Assembly (NCBI GenBank): GCA_007026445.1
Contig: VDMD01000004.1
Coordinates: 1,898,449-1,962,448, forward strand
Reading direction: 5' to 3'
Origin: Schizophyllum amplum
Taxonomy: Eukaryota > Basidiomycota > Agaricomycetes > Agaricales > Schizophyllaceae
Length of the DNA: 64,000 bases
Made by a program: the position numbers and the translations under genes
Notes under the pieces: generated by a model
Told to the model about the DNA's origin: nothing
Database searches by the model: none
The model's input: the letters and a program-made list of their open reading frames with translations, nothing else
Shown: positions 1-11,921 of the stretch, in pieces
How positions within the stretch are numbered: the stretch's first letter is position 1
Layout of the letters: each line of letters opens with the position of its first letter

Positions 1-1258
1 CCAGAAACTCCGTCTTGAAAGCGTCATAGCATACAGGACAAGTTAACGGCTTCGTCTCGTCGCCGACCGGAATTATAACGTGCAGCTTCTGCAATTCCTC
101 TATGCGACGCTGCTCGGCGAGCTTGGTCTCGTACTCGTGATGAAGGGCGCGCTGCTTGCCCTTTGGGTCCACCGACGTTACCCAGTCCTGCGAGCACTTG
201 TCAGCACTTGTCGTCCTTGGAAAGGGAAGATAACATACCTCACGATCGACGAACAGGCTTCGGCTAAATCCACGGCCCTCACTCGACTGAAACTGACGGT
301 TCTGACGGAAGTGCACATCAAGATGGGTCTGGTACGCCTGCTTTCCCTCTGTGGAGTCTTGAAACCGTTGTGCACATTGCCGGCACTTGACGGGCAAATT
401 GTCGTAAAATAGTTGACCGAGTACGTCTCTAGGAGATACGCTGAGGGTGCACGATAAGCAGACGATCCTGAGGGAAAGAAACAATTTCGTACCTTGTACG
501 CTGCAGATCCCGCAGCAACACCTTCTGGCGCATTAGCTTGCGCGTATACTTTCCTTGGTCGCTGAGCTCCTTTCCAGTATGGTCGACGTCCATGGCCTCG
601 CCTGTCAACTCTGGCTTCACTGAACTCGGATTACCCTGCTGACTGGCGGTGCCGATCACGCCGGATCTCACAAGGCCAAGCAGGGCATTCTCAAGGCTCG
701 ATGATTGAGGAGCAGGTACAGGGTGGCTAACTACGGAAGGATAAGATGAGGGAGGGGCCATCGGGACAGCAGGTGCTATCGGCGGCCGTTGCCATGCGGG
801 AGGTTGAGGTGCAGTTGAGGTGCTGAGAAGGGTGCGCAGCTGGTGGTGGATGGCTTGAAGGTCTGATGCTGATACCCCAGCTTGCACGACGGCGCGAAGC
901 TATGGGATACGTCAGTGAACAGTTGAAAACGAAACGTGGTACACGCCTGGCAGAGGACATAATGGTCGTTCTGCGCCTTGACGTCGAAGGGGTTATATTG
1001 GCCGTAGATCTGCTTCTGCTGGATAGCATGCTCAAGCTCGCTCAGCACCTGCCATGCGGTCAAGCCATTGGCCCGACCACCAGACTTGAATTTCTGCTGC
1101 TTCTGATGTTTCTGCTGCTTTCGGATACCACCATACCCGTTGGTGGAGGTGGAAGGGCGAGGACGATTCTGAACGGGGCCAGGGCCTTGTGGTCCACGTT
1201 GCGTGGCGTACTGGAATGGAGCGCTGACATGAGGCTGACCGTACATGAACGATGCCAT
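1..1258 (-). CDS. PCF11: Pcf11-like mRNA cleavage/polyadenylation factor (3' end outside window)
   Basis: Probable subunit of nuclear cleavage factor IA, which acts in pre-mRNA 3'-end formation and Pol II termination. The part visible has a middle segment resembling the Pcf11 linker (YGQYNPFDVKAQND), then a zinc finger with CRQC and a THLDVHFRQN stretch, the W-containing SQDWVTSVDPKGK segment, and a second finger beginning LTCPVCYDAF where the window ends. Introns lie near 188-240, 420-490 and 900-946; the last one fits best as a GC-AG intron. The ATG at 1258 begins MASFMYGQPHV. Family members normally start with a roughly 140-residue CTD-interacting domain; none is visible between 1259 and 1718, so the protein is either CID-less or its first exons are mispredicted. 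The family call is fairly sure; the exact start is less so. Confidence 0.75.
900..946 (-). other. Probable GC-AG intron in the Pcf11-like gene
   Basis: A GT donor does not keep the frame here. Splicing from GCGTGT (946) to the AG at 900 joins ...YVLCQ to LRAVVQAG in frame and continues the Pcf11-like linker. Inferred from frame and family similarity only. Confidence 0.5.
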
Positions 1259-1718
1259 GATTCAATCGCTTATAGGAGCTGAGATATAGAATTCCGAAAC
1301 GATAAGGAGCAAATCGTGCTGGATCGCGACGGACGGGACGATATAAAAGTCGAAGTGGACCTGGGATGGGCGTTGGTGAAGACCGCAATTTGATGTCCAA
1401 GCGCCGTGAGCCGCGCTTATAAAGGAATCTCGCCGGCATATGCCGAAGTTCTCACGGCGCTCTGCATGCACTGGCATTCAAGTTGAAGTTCATGACCGCT
1501 GTTAGTCCTCCATATCGGGCCCGTGTAGGTCTTTGTGACAGTGATAGGCTTTTGATAGTGCTAATCAAGTATTGTTCCACTAGTGGGACAAGGTGGGGAC
1601 AAGGGTAGACAAAGGATGCTTCAGCGACACCAGCCGCTCGACACAGTTGTGTATCCCGGGCCTAGGGCCTACTACTGACTACAGAAAGAGAGCACATATG
1701 AGTACAACAGATCCATCT
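1259..1718. other. Intergenic, upstream of the Pcf11-like gene and downstream of CLPTM1
   Basis: Open frames here are short and show no family similarity. No CID-like sequence that could be a first exon of the Pcf11-like gene was seen. Confidence 0.5.
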
Positions 1719-4057
1719 TTATCTAGTCTTCTTAGTCTCCGCTGGTGCACCATCCTCGCTCTTCTCCTTGACAGCATCCACGTCGCCCGCCATGACCTGG
1801 CCGTATTCGTTGACCCGCTTGGGATCGATGCGGTAGATCCAGCGCTGCACGACATCAGTAATGACAGCAGAACGACAGTGCGCATATACTGACCTGGTAG
1901 AGGAATATCAAGAACACGACGTCGTCCCGGAAGCAAGCCAGTCTGTGCAGAATGGGCATTTTGATGCAGAAGGCGAAGAAGTCGTCGACGACGGTCGAAA
2001 GCGTCTTGTACACCATGGCCTTTATAGGCATGTGCGCGACACTCTTCAGCTTGTAGTTGATGATAAGCTGGATACACGTTAGCACGGACTATCTGTCGAT
2101 AAGCAGATAAAAATGTAGCTGACCTGCGGCACAAGCTGCGCAAACCCGAACATATACACGAAGGAGGTGAGTGTGCCGATGATGAAGCTATACCATCCAC
2201 GGTGGCTCCCGTAGACGAGCGAGTAGCTAAGTGACGTTCAGCTTTACCAAACTTTCAAGACGTACCGAAAGAACTCACACAGTGTATCCCATAAGAAGAG
2301 GGATGGCGACATACGAGACGTAGCGGAAGGCAAGTTTATCGTACTCCTGTGTCTTCTTCTCGTCCTCGCTCAGAACATGCTTGTCTGAGTTGGGCGTCAG
2401 TACGACACTGATGATTGCCTCGAACACAGACCTTTAAACTCCACCTTGTAAGGGATGAGCTTTCCGGGAGCCGGAGTGATGACGGTGTCAACAGCCTTAG
2501 TGATCTTCCACGCCTCGACGAGTATACCTATACCAGACGTAAACAGAATCATCCAACTCGTTTCCTCGTTGTTGTCGATGAGATAGAGCAGGATGATGAT
2601 TTGTGTGACCACGTTGACGATGATTGTGCTAGAACGCTCGTCAGGATCAAAGACGGCGAAACATGAATATTGAACGCACCGTACGGACACGCCAACCATT
2701 TCCTGCTTGTTGCGCCAATGGGAGACGTCCGACGAGAACGCCAGGAATTCGAACCTGAGCAACCGTAAGACTGGTAACAGCACGATGTAAGCTCGACTCA
2801 CAGCATATGCAGGACTGTGACGAAACCCGTGAGCGCAAGGAAGTAGGGATTCGTCTCGAGCAACATCCGCTTGATCTCATCGAATTCTGCGCCTCCGCCC
2901 CCCTGTTGCTTCGCTGCCTCGTTGAAGCTAGCAGTCATGGTCGTGAACAGGTTGAACTTCATGTAGGACATCGGCTGGAAGGTGACCTGCAACGGGAGCA
3001 CTGTCGTCGTGGAGTTGATCTCCTCGTAGTGCGACTTTAGGTGCCAGAACTCGTTGAAGAAGACGATAGGCTTGTAGTACAAGCTAACGTCGCCTTTAGC
3101 GTCCTTCTTGGGCGCCCAGGCGACATCTGCACCAAGATATGAGCGACATGACTGGAATGGGAGTAGAAGAGCACGCACGCTGAGCAGCAGGAGCAGCGAG
3201 CTGGGCAATGTTGATGGGCGGTGCGTCAGAAACGAGCGCAAGAGTAACATTGCGATGCCAATGCGGGACGATGACCTCGGGCTCTTCCTCCTCTTCCTCC
3301 CCATCGGCAGACGACAACAGGTTCTTCTCCTTCCGCACGCGGTGCTTGGGGTAGTACGGCGTCAACACTGCCCGCGTATGTCAGCCTTGCCTCGCGCATT
3401 GTCTGCGCAAACACGTACATTTTCGGACATGATGCATATTCTGCGGGTTGAACGCGTCCGACTCTGGGTCCAAACTCGCATGGTTCTTCAGCACATACAC
3501 GTCCGCAAAGAGCGACCCGTTCTTGTGCGTCACGAACTCGGGCAGCCGGATGTCCAGGTCGATTGTGCGGCTATCGGTCCAGTCGCCGAACGTAACGTTC
3601 TCCCATGCAATGTGCGGGAGGGGTTCGCGGTCCCCACGGTACTTCTGCGACAGGACGTCGCTACCGCGAGGGGAGGTCGAGAAGTAGACGTGGACATCAA
3701 GGGGTTGGTGAAGCCCCCATTCCAAAGTCGCCGTGGTGGGGGCGCCGGGCGTCTGCGCAACAGGCGCACCCCCGGGGGATGCTACCTGAGTGTCTGGCTT
3801 CGCAGGAGCCTTGGGAGCAAGGTACTTGGTGGCTATCGTACAACAGAAAAAGGAAGGTAAGTATCCTCCATTCCGTAAGCAATCAGCAGGGGACGCACCG
3901 AGCTGAGTTACAGCAAACACCAGTACCATTTGCTGAGCGGGGTCAGCTCCTTGTTAATGAGTGCCAGATTTAGTGTACACACCTTCACCATCCCCCATAT
4001 CTTGTTCCCTCCCTCTTCACCTTGAGCGGCTGGCGCCGCTACTTCGCGTTCAGACAT
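1719..4057 (-). CDS. CLPTM1: CLPTM1 family multipass membrane protein
   Basis: Homologue of cleft lip and palate transmembrane protein 1. Relatives sit in the ER or Golgi membrane; human CLPTM1 retains GABA-A receptors and CLPTM1L scrambles GlcN-PI. The ATG at 4057 starts MSEREVAAPAAQGEEG. Next come a first hydrophobic segment (MVLVFAVTQLG) and a long luminal domain with family landmarks (DVHVYFSTS, ITKNGSLF-like VTHKNGSLFADVYV, the FFNEFWHL segment). The C-terminal multispan region contains SWMILFTSGIGILVEAWK and YSLVYGSHRGWYSFIIG and ends with the diagnostic YQRWIYRIDPKRVNEYG before an acidic/basic tail and TAA at 1719. Many short introns interrupt it, and the reading frame appears intact throughout. 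The fungal substrate is unknown. Confidence 0.9.
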
Positions 4058-4363
4058 GATGGGCGTGTCGAACAAAGCAGGTCGGCGCCGATCGCTGTCG
4101 TGGCGCGTCGATGCCGCCGGCCCGCCCCACGCGCCTGCATGCCACAAAATGGCGTCTTTAGTGGCGAGCGGCGCCATATCTTGGAGCGCGTCGCTCTCAA
4201 AGCGCATCGACTCGACGCGCGAGACTTGGTAGCCCTTCAAAGCATCATTATCCGACTCCGACACTTTACTACAGTCCCAGGGAGTGGAGATTCGACAGTC
4301 TAAGATACATATGCGAGATAGCAAAATGAACGACGTTCAGGTGGCATTGATGGATGAGATAAA

Positions 4364-6848
4364 TTACGGGTCCTTCTCCTTGTACGCAGGTGATGGTGTC
4401 GGAATATCGGTCTCGGGGAAGTTGGGCGGTGCGCTCGGCTCCCCGCGGTTCTTCTCCAACCACTTGTCCATGTCGTCGGCACGGCCAGCGAAGGGACGCT
4501 TGCCCAGCATGTCGATCATGTCCTCCCTGGTCGAGCATGAGTCAAGCGCGACGGCAATCGATGTTAAGACTTACCGAGTCAAGACCTCCTTCTCCAACAA
4601 GCGCTGCGCCACCTTTTCGACGTCCGCACGATGGTCCGTCAAGAGCTTCCTCGTGCGCTCGTAAGAGTCGCTGTGCAGGCGTTAAGTTCAAAGAAACGGC
4701 GGCACAACGAATGCACATACACAATCATCTTGCGGACCTCGTCATCCAACCGCTCCGCAGTCTTCTCGCTGAACGGCTTGTTCCAGTGCTCCTGCGAGGC
4801 GCGCTCACCACCGTAGCTGACAGGACCAATGACACCGTTCATGCCGTAGTTGGCGCATGCTTCAAATGCCATCCGAGTGATCTTCTGAAGATCGTCCTGA
4901 GCACCGGTGGTAATGTTCTCCAAGCCAAAGAAGATCTCTTCCGAAACACGTCCGCCGAGGGTCATGCATATGCGGTCCCTCATTTGAGGTGTCGAGAGAA
5001 GGTAACGGTCAGCGGGGAGGTACTGCAACGAGTCGGTTAACTGTAGCGTATGACCAACAAAAAAAATTCGCACCTGTGCGTAACCCAGAGCACCAGTTCC
5101 ACGAGGAATAATGGAGACCTTGAGCAAAGGGTCCGCATGCTCCAAGAACCAGCCACAGATAGCGTGGCCCGCTTCGTGGTATGCCACCGTCTTCTTCTCG
5201 TCCGGGCTGAGGACGCGGCTCCTGCGCTCCAAGCCGACGATGACACGCTCGATAGCCGTGTCAAAATCCACACTCTCGACGTAGTCGGCACTGCGACGCG
5301 CCGCATGCAACGCCGCCTCATTGCACACGTTCGCGATGTCCGCACCGGAGAACCCGGGCGTGAGGACCGCGAGCTTTTGCGCGAAGTCTGACGAGTTTTT
5401 GATGTTGTCGGCGAGACGCAGGGGCTTGAGGTGCACGTCGAAAATACCACGGCGGCCAGAGACGTCGGGGCGATCAATAGCGATGTGTCGGTCGAAACGG
5501 CCAGGACGCATGAGCGCCGGGTCAAGCACGTCGGGCCTGTTGGTACCCGCGAGAACGACGATGTGCTCGTTGGTGCCGAAGCCATCCATCTCCACGAGCA
5601 GCTGGTTTAGCGTCGACTCCCGCTCGTCGTTGCCACCCATATTGCCCTTGCCACGCGCCTTCCCGATAGCGTCAATCTCATCCACGAAGATGATGCACGG
5701 GGCATGCTTCTTCGCAGATTGGAAGAGATCGCGGACGCGCGCAGACCCGACACCGACGAACATCTCCACGAACTCGGAACCAGACACGGACAGGAAGGGT
5801 ACGGACGCCTCGCCAGCTGTCGCCTTGGCCAGCAACGTCTTACCCGTACCTGGAGGGCCAGACAGGATGGCGCCTCGCGGGATCTTCGCGCCGAGCTTGG
5901 TGAACCGTTGCGGCTCCTTGAGGAACTTGACGAACTCCATGATCTCGACCTTGGCCTCGTCCATACCGGCGACGTCCTTGAACTTGACGTTCACCTGGTT
6001 GTCCTGGTTAAACAGCTTGGCGCGGCTCTTGCCCATGCTGAAGATGCCGCCGCCACCCCCGCCCCCGCTCGCACGGCGCGACATCCACCATATACCCGCG
6101 ATGAGCAGTATGGTGGGCGCAAAGCTGAGCAGCGTGCTTCCGGTCGAGATCTCCTGGTGGTACTGCACGGGGATGCGCTCGTGGGAGGGGATGCCGAGCT
6201 CGGACTGCGCCTCGTCGAGCTTGCGCTCGAACGCCTCGACGGAGCCGATCGAGAAGTAGTACTGCCCGCCAGCGCCAGCCTGCGGGTACATGCGCCCGTC
6301 GCATTGGAGTGCAGCGATACGCGCACTTCATGCCCGTTCACGACCGTCAATTTGTCGACGAGACCCTTGTCGAGGAACGCGGTGCGGAACTCCTGCCAGG
6401 TGATCTCGCGAGAGGAGGTCGATCCGGAGGAGGAGTAGATGAGGTACGCAGCTGCTGCAGCGGTGACCCAGCCCCACTGCGGGCTGTTGCCGTTCGAAGG
6501 TGGGGGCGGAGGACGTTGTTGCTTGCGGTCGCCGTCAGCACCCGAGGACTCATCTCGCGGCTTACTGCGCGCCTGCTGCTCGATCTGCTTGAAGAACCCC
6601 TCGAGAGTCTTTGGGAAGTCGCTGAACCCCTCGTCCTCCTTCTTCTTCGGCTCCTCCTTCTTGTCCTCGTCCGCCTTCACATCTTTCTTGTCGTCTGCGG
6701 CGGACTGCTCCTTGCCTTGCGGCTTGTCGTCTGCCTTCTTGTCATTCTGCGGCGGTCGTGTGCTGGGCGTCGAGTAAGGCCGTAATGCGGGATACGCAAC
6801 GCGGCGAGGAGCGATGAGCCGCGCTGCTCTTAGTGAGCGGGGCAACAT
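4364..6848 (-). CDS. AFG3: Mitochondrial m-AAA protease subunit (FtsH/Afg3 type)
   Basis: ATP-dependent zinc metalloprotease of the inner mitochondrial membrane that degrades and matures membrane proteins on the matrix side. From the ATG at 6848: a basic, Ser/Arg-rich presequence ([16 protein letters not shown]), a Lys/Glu-rich linker, a first membrane segment ([14 protein letters not shown]), an intermembrane-space domain, a second membrane segment ([17 protein letters not shown]), the AAA module with Walker A GPPGTGKT, Walker [13 protein letters not shown] and the second region of homology ([19 protein letters not shown]), and the protease zinc motif HEAGH. Introns fall in the last third; stop TAA at 4364. 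Near 6296 the frame changes by one base inside a GGG run between ...HSNAT and GRMYPQAG; elsewhere it is intact. A second ATG-like start upstream is TTG and was not used. Orthology to Afg3 rather than Yta12 is inferred. Confidence 0.93.
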
Positions 6849-7098
6849 TGGTCTGGAAGAAACCGCAGACGCTCTCGACGCCGCTCTCAATGCCCCTCAC
6901 GTGGGTTTCCCGCGCGCTTACGCATGCCGGCCCCGGGCCGTGCCGAGAAGTGACGCGTCTCAAAACAAAGTCAAACCCCCGCCGCGACGACTCCTGCAGT
7001 GCTTTCATGTGATCGCGGCTGGAACTCGGAACCACATTGCCTCATATCCGTACAGAGGCCGTACAAATACATACACAGTAGCCACAATAATATCGTCC

Positions 7099-9065
7099 TC
7101 AAACTTCCTCGTCCTGCACCTCGAACGCGCAACAGAACGCGTCCTTGTCCAACAGAACGAGCCCCTTCCCATCGGGTGCCCAGTGCAAATTTCGTGTCTC
7201 GAATTCCTCTGTCAATCTTGACTTCAGCAGGAGCGCGATGACATGCTTGTTGAAGCACTTACGCGCTGGGACACCAACACACTCCGTCACTCCTTCCACG
7301 TCCGTCTGCGCGTCCTCGCCGACCCACTCATCGCTCCATAGGTAGACGCTACGCTCACCACTGCAGAACGCCAGGTTTCCTGGGCGTATTGGATTCCATC
7401 GCGCGTGTAGCACAGCCTTGTTGTTCATGATAACCGTGCGCAATTTTGGCTGCAACAAGGGCGCGCCATCCGATGGGAAGTCGTAGATGTACATCACGTT
7501 CGGCACATTCTCTGCGAATTACAAGTCAGATGATATCACAAAGGCAAGGCCCGAACCAACCAAATCTCAGCAGCAGCAGTGCCCCATTCTGATTGAACTC
7601 CATCTGTACCGCACCACATTTCGGCGGGGGCTTCGTCAGGTCGGGGCGCGCCACAGGCAGAGTTTGCGCGCTGCGGACCCGCTCGTCTACGCACATCAGC
7701 GGAGGTCGCCAAGGAATAGTAAGAGGAATTACAGGCCAGGAACCCACGTCCTTCCGTCGCCTCCAGCCACTTCGAGGGCTCGCGCCATATCGCCTATTGA
7801 AAAGGACCATGCTTGGTAAGGCTGACACAGCGAACATAATCCGACGCACGACGGAGGCTGCAACCCTGCTGGCCAGCTCGATGGCGCAGATTGGCGAGAA
7901 GCTGAGACCGTCGAGGACGTGTATCTGCCATATAGATGTGAGACGATAACAACAGCGCGAATGATGCGGGAGGCAGCGCACTCGGTCATCCCAGCCACCA
8001 ACGAGAAGGAAGGCGCCGTCGGGGTGCCACTTGATGTGCCGAATCCCGAAACCTGGGTCCAAATCGGGGACGAAGGTGGCGAGCACCGCGCCAGTGGCTA
8101 CGGAGACAATGTAGAGTTTGTACTGGTCCCGGAGTGAGCGGTAACACGCATACTGGCAGGCTCGATCTACCTCTAGCGGGCCCTCACAGATGGCTATATG
8201 CGTGCCTCGGGGGGACAGGGCCATAAGCGATAAAGAGGACGTGGGAAGGGGGAAATGCTACATGTATGGGTGAGCGGGTATACGGTTTACGAACACAGCC
8301 TTACTCACACGGACCAGCTTGAAGGCATTCGATGCATCGTAGAGGCCCAGGGTATCCCTGGACTTGAGACGTTCAACGAGGGCAAGGTATCTGCCGTCTC
8401 TGCGGAACGCGTAGCCTGGGACGCGGTCACATGCTGTCCGAAAGTGTGCGCATAATCATACCTTTGTCGAAATGAAGGGGATACTGTATGTATATGGACG
8501 TCCCTGTCACTAGCGACCAAATGGTAACGCGTAGCTTTCGAATGCTCAGTGTCTCGTGCAGTTCTTTCGTTGTAAACTCACGTTCCACTCCGAGAAACAG
8601 AGAATGTTGCGCCCGTCGGGTGCCCACTCGGCCTTGACGAGGCCTGTCCAGACATCCATGACCGGTTCTCAGAATGGAAGCTGCGCGTTCACCTTCCGCA
8701 CCCGCGTCTATCCTCGCCGACCACTCCTCGTCACGCAGCTTGTACACATGCACGACGCCGCTCTTCGCACAGGCGGCCAGAACGTATTCCGAGTCGCAGG
8801 ACCATGCAATGTGCGTGATGTGGACTGGCGTATCCTTTCCGCTAACGTTTGTTTTAGGTTTGACCGAGGACGCGCTCGCTTTCGGCGCCGCAAGTGCCAC
8901 CTCCGAGGGTGAGGGCGACGCGTCTACTTGCCACTTGCGCGTGATCTGAAACGAGTCGGCGCGGCGCACAACGAGCCTATCCTGCACGGCGGTGAGAATA
9001 AAATGCGCGCCGGGGCTGAAGGCGACGAGCGACGACGAGTGCTTGTAGATCTCTGTGAAATCCAT
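7099..9065 (-). CDS. WDR8: WD40-repeat protein WDR8 (WRAP73 homologue)
   Basis: WD-repeat protein that in animals and fission yeast works at centrosomes or spindle pole bodies with Msd1/SSX2IP. The ATG at 9065 starts MDFTEIYKHSSSLVAFSPG. At least ten short GT-AG introns rejoin a continuous frame: HITHIAWSCDSEYVLAA, GLVKAEWAPDGRNILCFSEW, LRVTIWSL, AFRRDGRYLALVERL, LALSPRGTHIAICEG, IRHIKWHPDGAFLLVGGWDD, ENVPNVMYIYDFP, LHARWNPIRPGNLAFCSG and NLHWAPDGKGLVLLD, ending ...FEVQDEEV and TGA at 7099. The order of blades and the final RNLHWAPDGK segment match WRAP73. No frame breaks are seen. It shares a roughly 0.5-kb divergent promoter region with the transporter to its right. Confidence 0.9.
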
Positions 9066-9561
9066 GCCGTCTCACTGAGACGGAAGTTCGAGTTGAAGTT
9101 CGGCAATGTGCGGTTGACAAGGCCGGACACGTGGCGATTGGGTTGACCTCAGAGAGACCGGGTCATCACCCACGTTGCCGCCAGCGGACTTTCGTGGGGA
9201 AAGTTCTGGTGCATTCCAGAGCGCACTTTGAGCTGGAAAGGAAGGGGTTGGGCTCCAAGCGTCGGATGAGATGTCTTCGCGAGCGCGTATATAGCAGGTC
9301 ACACGAGGTCGCAGGCGGCGGATACGAGCCGCCAAGATACTGCTGAAAGGAGCAATGTGACGATGACGCCAAGTTCATCGAACAGCCGTCCGGTCGTCCA
9401 CGGACACGGAAGGCGGCCGTGGCCCAAATTTTGAGTCAACGCGTCTCGGAATTGGTTACACGATCGCGGATGACTGATCAGACTCTTCCCTAGACGTTTA
9501 TAGAGGGGCCTGGCAAGGGGTGGCGCCATTCCGTCTCCTTCACCCCCTTGTCTATACCGCC
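9066..9561. promoter_or_regulatory. Divergent intergenic region between WDR8 and an MFS transporter
   Basis: About 0.5 kb carrying the 5' regions of both genes. A TATA-like TATATAG lies near 9289 and a TTTATAG near 9497 on the plus strand; either could serve the transporter. No protein-coding signal. Confidence 0.4.
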
Positions 9562-11438
9562 ATGGAGGGCAACTCACGCCGCACGAGCATCGACTCGCGC
9601 ACTCCCACCGTCATCGAGGAGCGCGAGGCTAGCATCCAGTCCCATGTCGAGCGCAGCTCTCAGGTCGAAAAGCCTGATCAGTTTCTCGTGCTGTTTGACG
9701 ACAATGATCCAGAGAACCCACAGGTGAGTGGCTGGTGGCGCGCACAAAGACTCGCGTTAATCTCATTACTTATGTAGAACTGGTCACGGGCAAAGAAGTG
9801 GTACTTGACCATGCTGGGAGGTGTACTCGTCCTCAACGCAACGTTCGCCAGTTCTGCTCGTGAGTTGCCCCCATTCCTCCACGTATAGCAGTTTACTGAT
9901 CGGCGCCCAGCATCGGGTATTGTTGGCCAACTGATGGAAGACTTTCAGTTCGGCAGGGAGGTCGCCACATTGAGTACGTCCCTCCCGACCTATCCTTACC
10001 TAGGCCTAACCCCCTTTTCCAGCCATCTCCCTTTTTGTCGCCGGGTATTGCGTAGGGCCGCTAGTATGGGGCCCCATATCCGAGACTTATGGTCGCCGGC
10101 CAGTTTTCGTCGTCTCCTTCTTCGTCTACACCTGCTTCCAAGTCGGCTGCGCACTGTCCCCCAACACCGCCGCACTCATCATCTTCCGGTTCTTGGGTGG
10201 CACATTCGCAGCAGCCCCGCTCACCAACTCTGGCGCGCTCATCTCTGATATTTGGGATGCACGGACACGCGGGAAGGCGCTCGCCATGTTCACGCTCGCG
10301 CCGTTCGCTGGGCCTTCACTGGGCCCGACGGTAGCAGGATACATGAACGTTGCCGGCCTCTCCTGGCGTTGGGTGTTCTGGGTGCTGACAATCTTCGCCG
10401 GCTGCTGCTTCGTGTTGATCGTCTTCACCATCCCGGAGACCTACGCCCCGGTGATTCTCAGGAGCAAGGCGGAGCGCCTACGGAAGAGCACTGGCGATGA
10501 CAAGTATTACGCCTTGATCGAGACGCAGAAGATATCTTTCGCCAAGCGCTTGGAACACATTGTTGCCCGCCCCTTCCGCATCCTTTTTACTGAGCCGATG
10601 CTCTTGGCTGTCACTATCTACATGAGTGTAAGTCCCGCCGCCTGAAGTCGCACCGTCCCGCCGTTAACGATTTTGTCAGTTTATTTACGGTTGCGTTTAC
10701 CTGCTATTCGAGGCGTATCCCATCGTCTTCACCGAAGGCCACAACTTCAACACCGGTGCTTTAGGCTTGATGTTCCTGCCCATCCTTGTTGGTGGCGTGG
10801 TTGCTGTGCTCTGCGTACGTCGCCCGCTCTCATGATCCGTCCGCCCGTTGACTGGCTTCCAGAATTTGTTCATCTTCAACCCGCGATACGAGCGTGAAAT
10901 GGCGCGCCGCTCCCCGCAGCCCGTTGACCCCGAGTTCCGTCTGGAGATGGCCTGTGGAGCTGCACCGATATTCACTATTGCCTTCTTCTGGTTTGGGTGG
11001 ACGTCGTACCCGGAGATCTCGTTCTGGGCGCCAATGATGGCGGGAGGATTAATGGGTTTCTCGATCTGCTGGCTGTTCATGAGCCTGTTCAACTACATCA
11101 TCGACGCGTACCTATTCGTTGCCGCATCCGCGCTGGCGGGCAATACCGTTGTGCGGTCGATCTTTGGTGCTGTGTTCCCGGTACGTTATACGACTTTCTG
11201 CGGAGGCAGTATTCTGACTGAGCTGCAGCTTTTCGCCACGCAAATGTACGAGGCCCTCGGCCCGCAATGGGCGTCGTCCCTCGTCGGCTTTGTCGCGCTG
11301 GCCATGGTCCCGATCCCCTTCGCGCTGATGAAGTACGGCCCTACGCTGCGGTTGAAGTCCAAGTATGCGCCAACAAAGCCTCATGTACCTAAGACGGAGT
11401 CGGTGGACCCGGAGAAGGTGGAAGATTCGCCCGCGTAA
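9562..11438 (+). CDS. MFS multidrug/polyamine transporter (DHA1 family)
   Basis: Twelve-helix proton antiporter, probably of the plasma membrane, in the DHA1 group that includes Tpo1 and Flr1; substrate not predictable. The ATG at 9562 (MEGNSRRTSIDSRT) opens a cytosolic N-terminus ending NPQNWSRAKKWY, the usual DHA1 entry to helix 1. Also visible are the helix 2-3 loop (GPISETYGRRPVF), LGGTFAAAPLTNSGALISD, the RGKALAMFTLAPFAGPSLGP motif-C region, PETYAPVILRSKAERLR in the central loop, and the tail ending KVEDSPA with TAA at 11438. Six short introns (near 9724, 9858, 9974, 10627, 10815, 11180) keep one frame. No frame breaks seen. Confidence 0.9.
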
Positions 11439-11921
11439 GGGCTTTGGAAGGTCCCTTGGGTTTTCTCTATCGAATGGACTTGGGTATGGAAGGCATCTTC
11501 ACGCATTTCACGTTGGGTTCGGTCCGCACTTGCAACATTTGTGCTATCTATTTGCAGGCATCTCTCTTGATATATATACGTAGCATCTTCTCTTTTACGA
11601 CGCACTCTACTTTTACGAGCTTCGACGACGGTTTATGCACTTTGCACATAGCGCCAGAGGTCTACATAATAACAACACACTAGTACTACTGTACCATAGC
11701 ACTTTTAGAAGAAAAGCCCGGTGGGAATACGAACGATGATTGACGGAAGTCTAGGCGTTCTACGCGTGGGGTAGATGCGGGAGTGCACTGTACGAGCTGA
11801 AGACGGATGCGTCGTTCGAGACGATGGCGGGATGAGCCGATGTGGCGCGGGTGGATCGGGCCCGACCGGTGAAGCTGTTGGTCGCTGCGCTCATCGGCGC
11901 CGTTGATGTGACCGCCCGCGA
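11439..11921. other. Intergenic between transporter and PP2C gene
   Basis: Contains the transporter 3' flank and the PP2C promoter. No gene, repeat or RNA recognised. Confidence 0.4.

Noticed and set aside
6849..6890. Upstream extension of AFG3 starting MRAASRAS
   Set aside because: The first codon is TTG, not ATG; the ATG at 6848 gives a better mitochondrial presequence. The same reason excludes the longer starts of both glycosyltransferases and of the GPCR.
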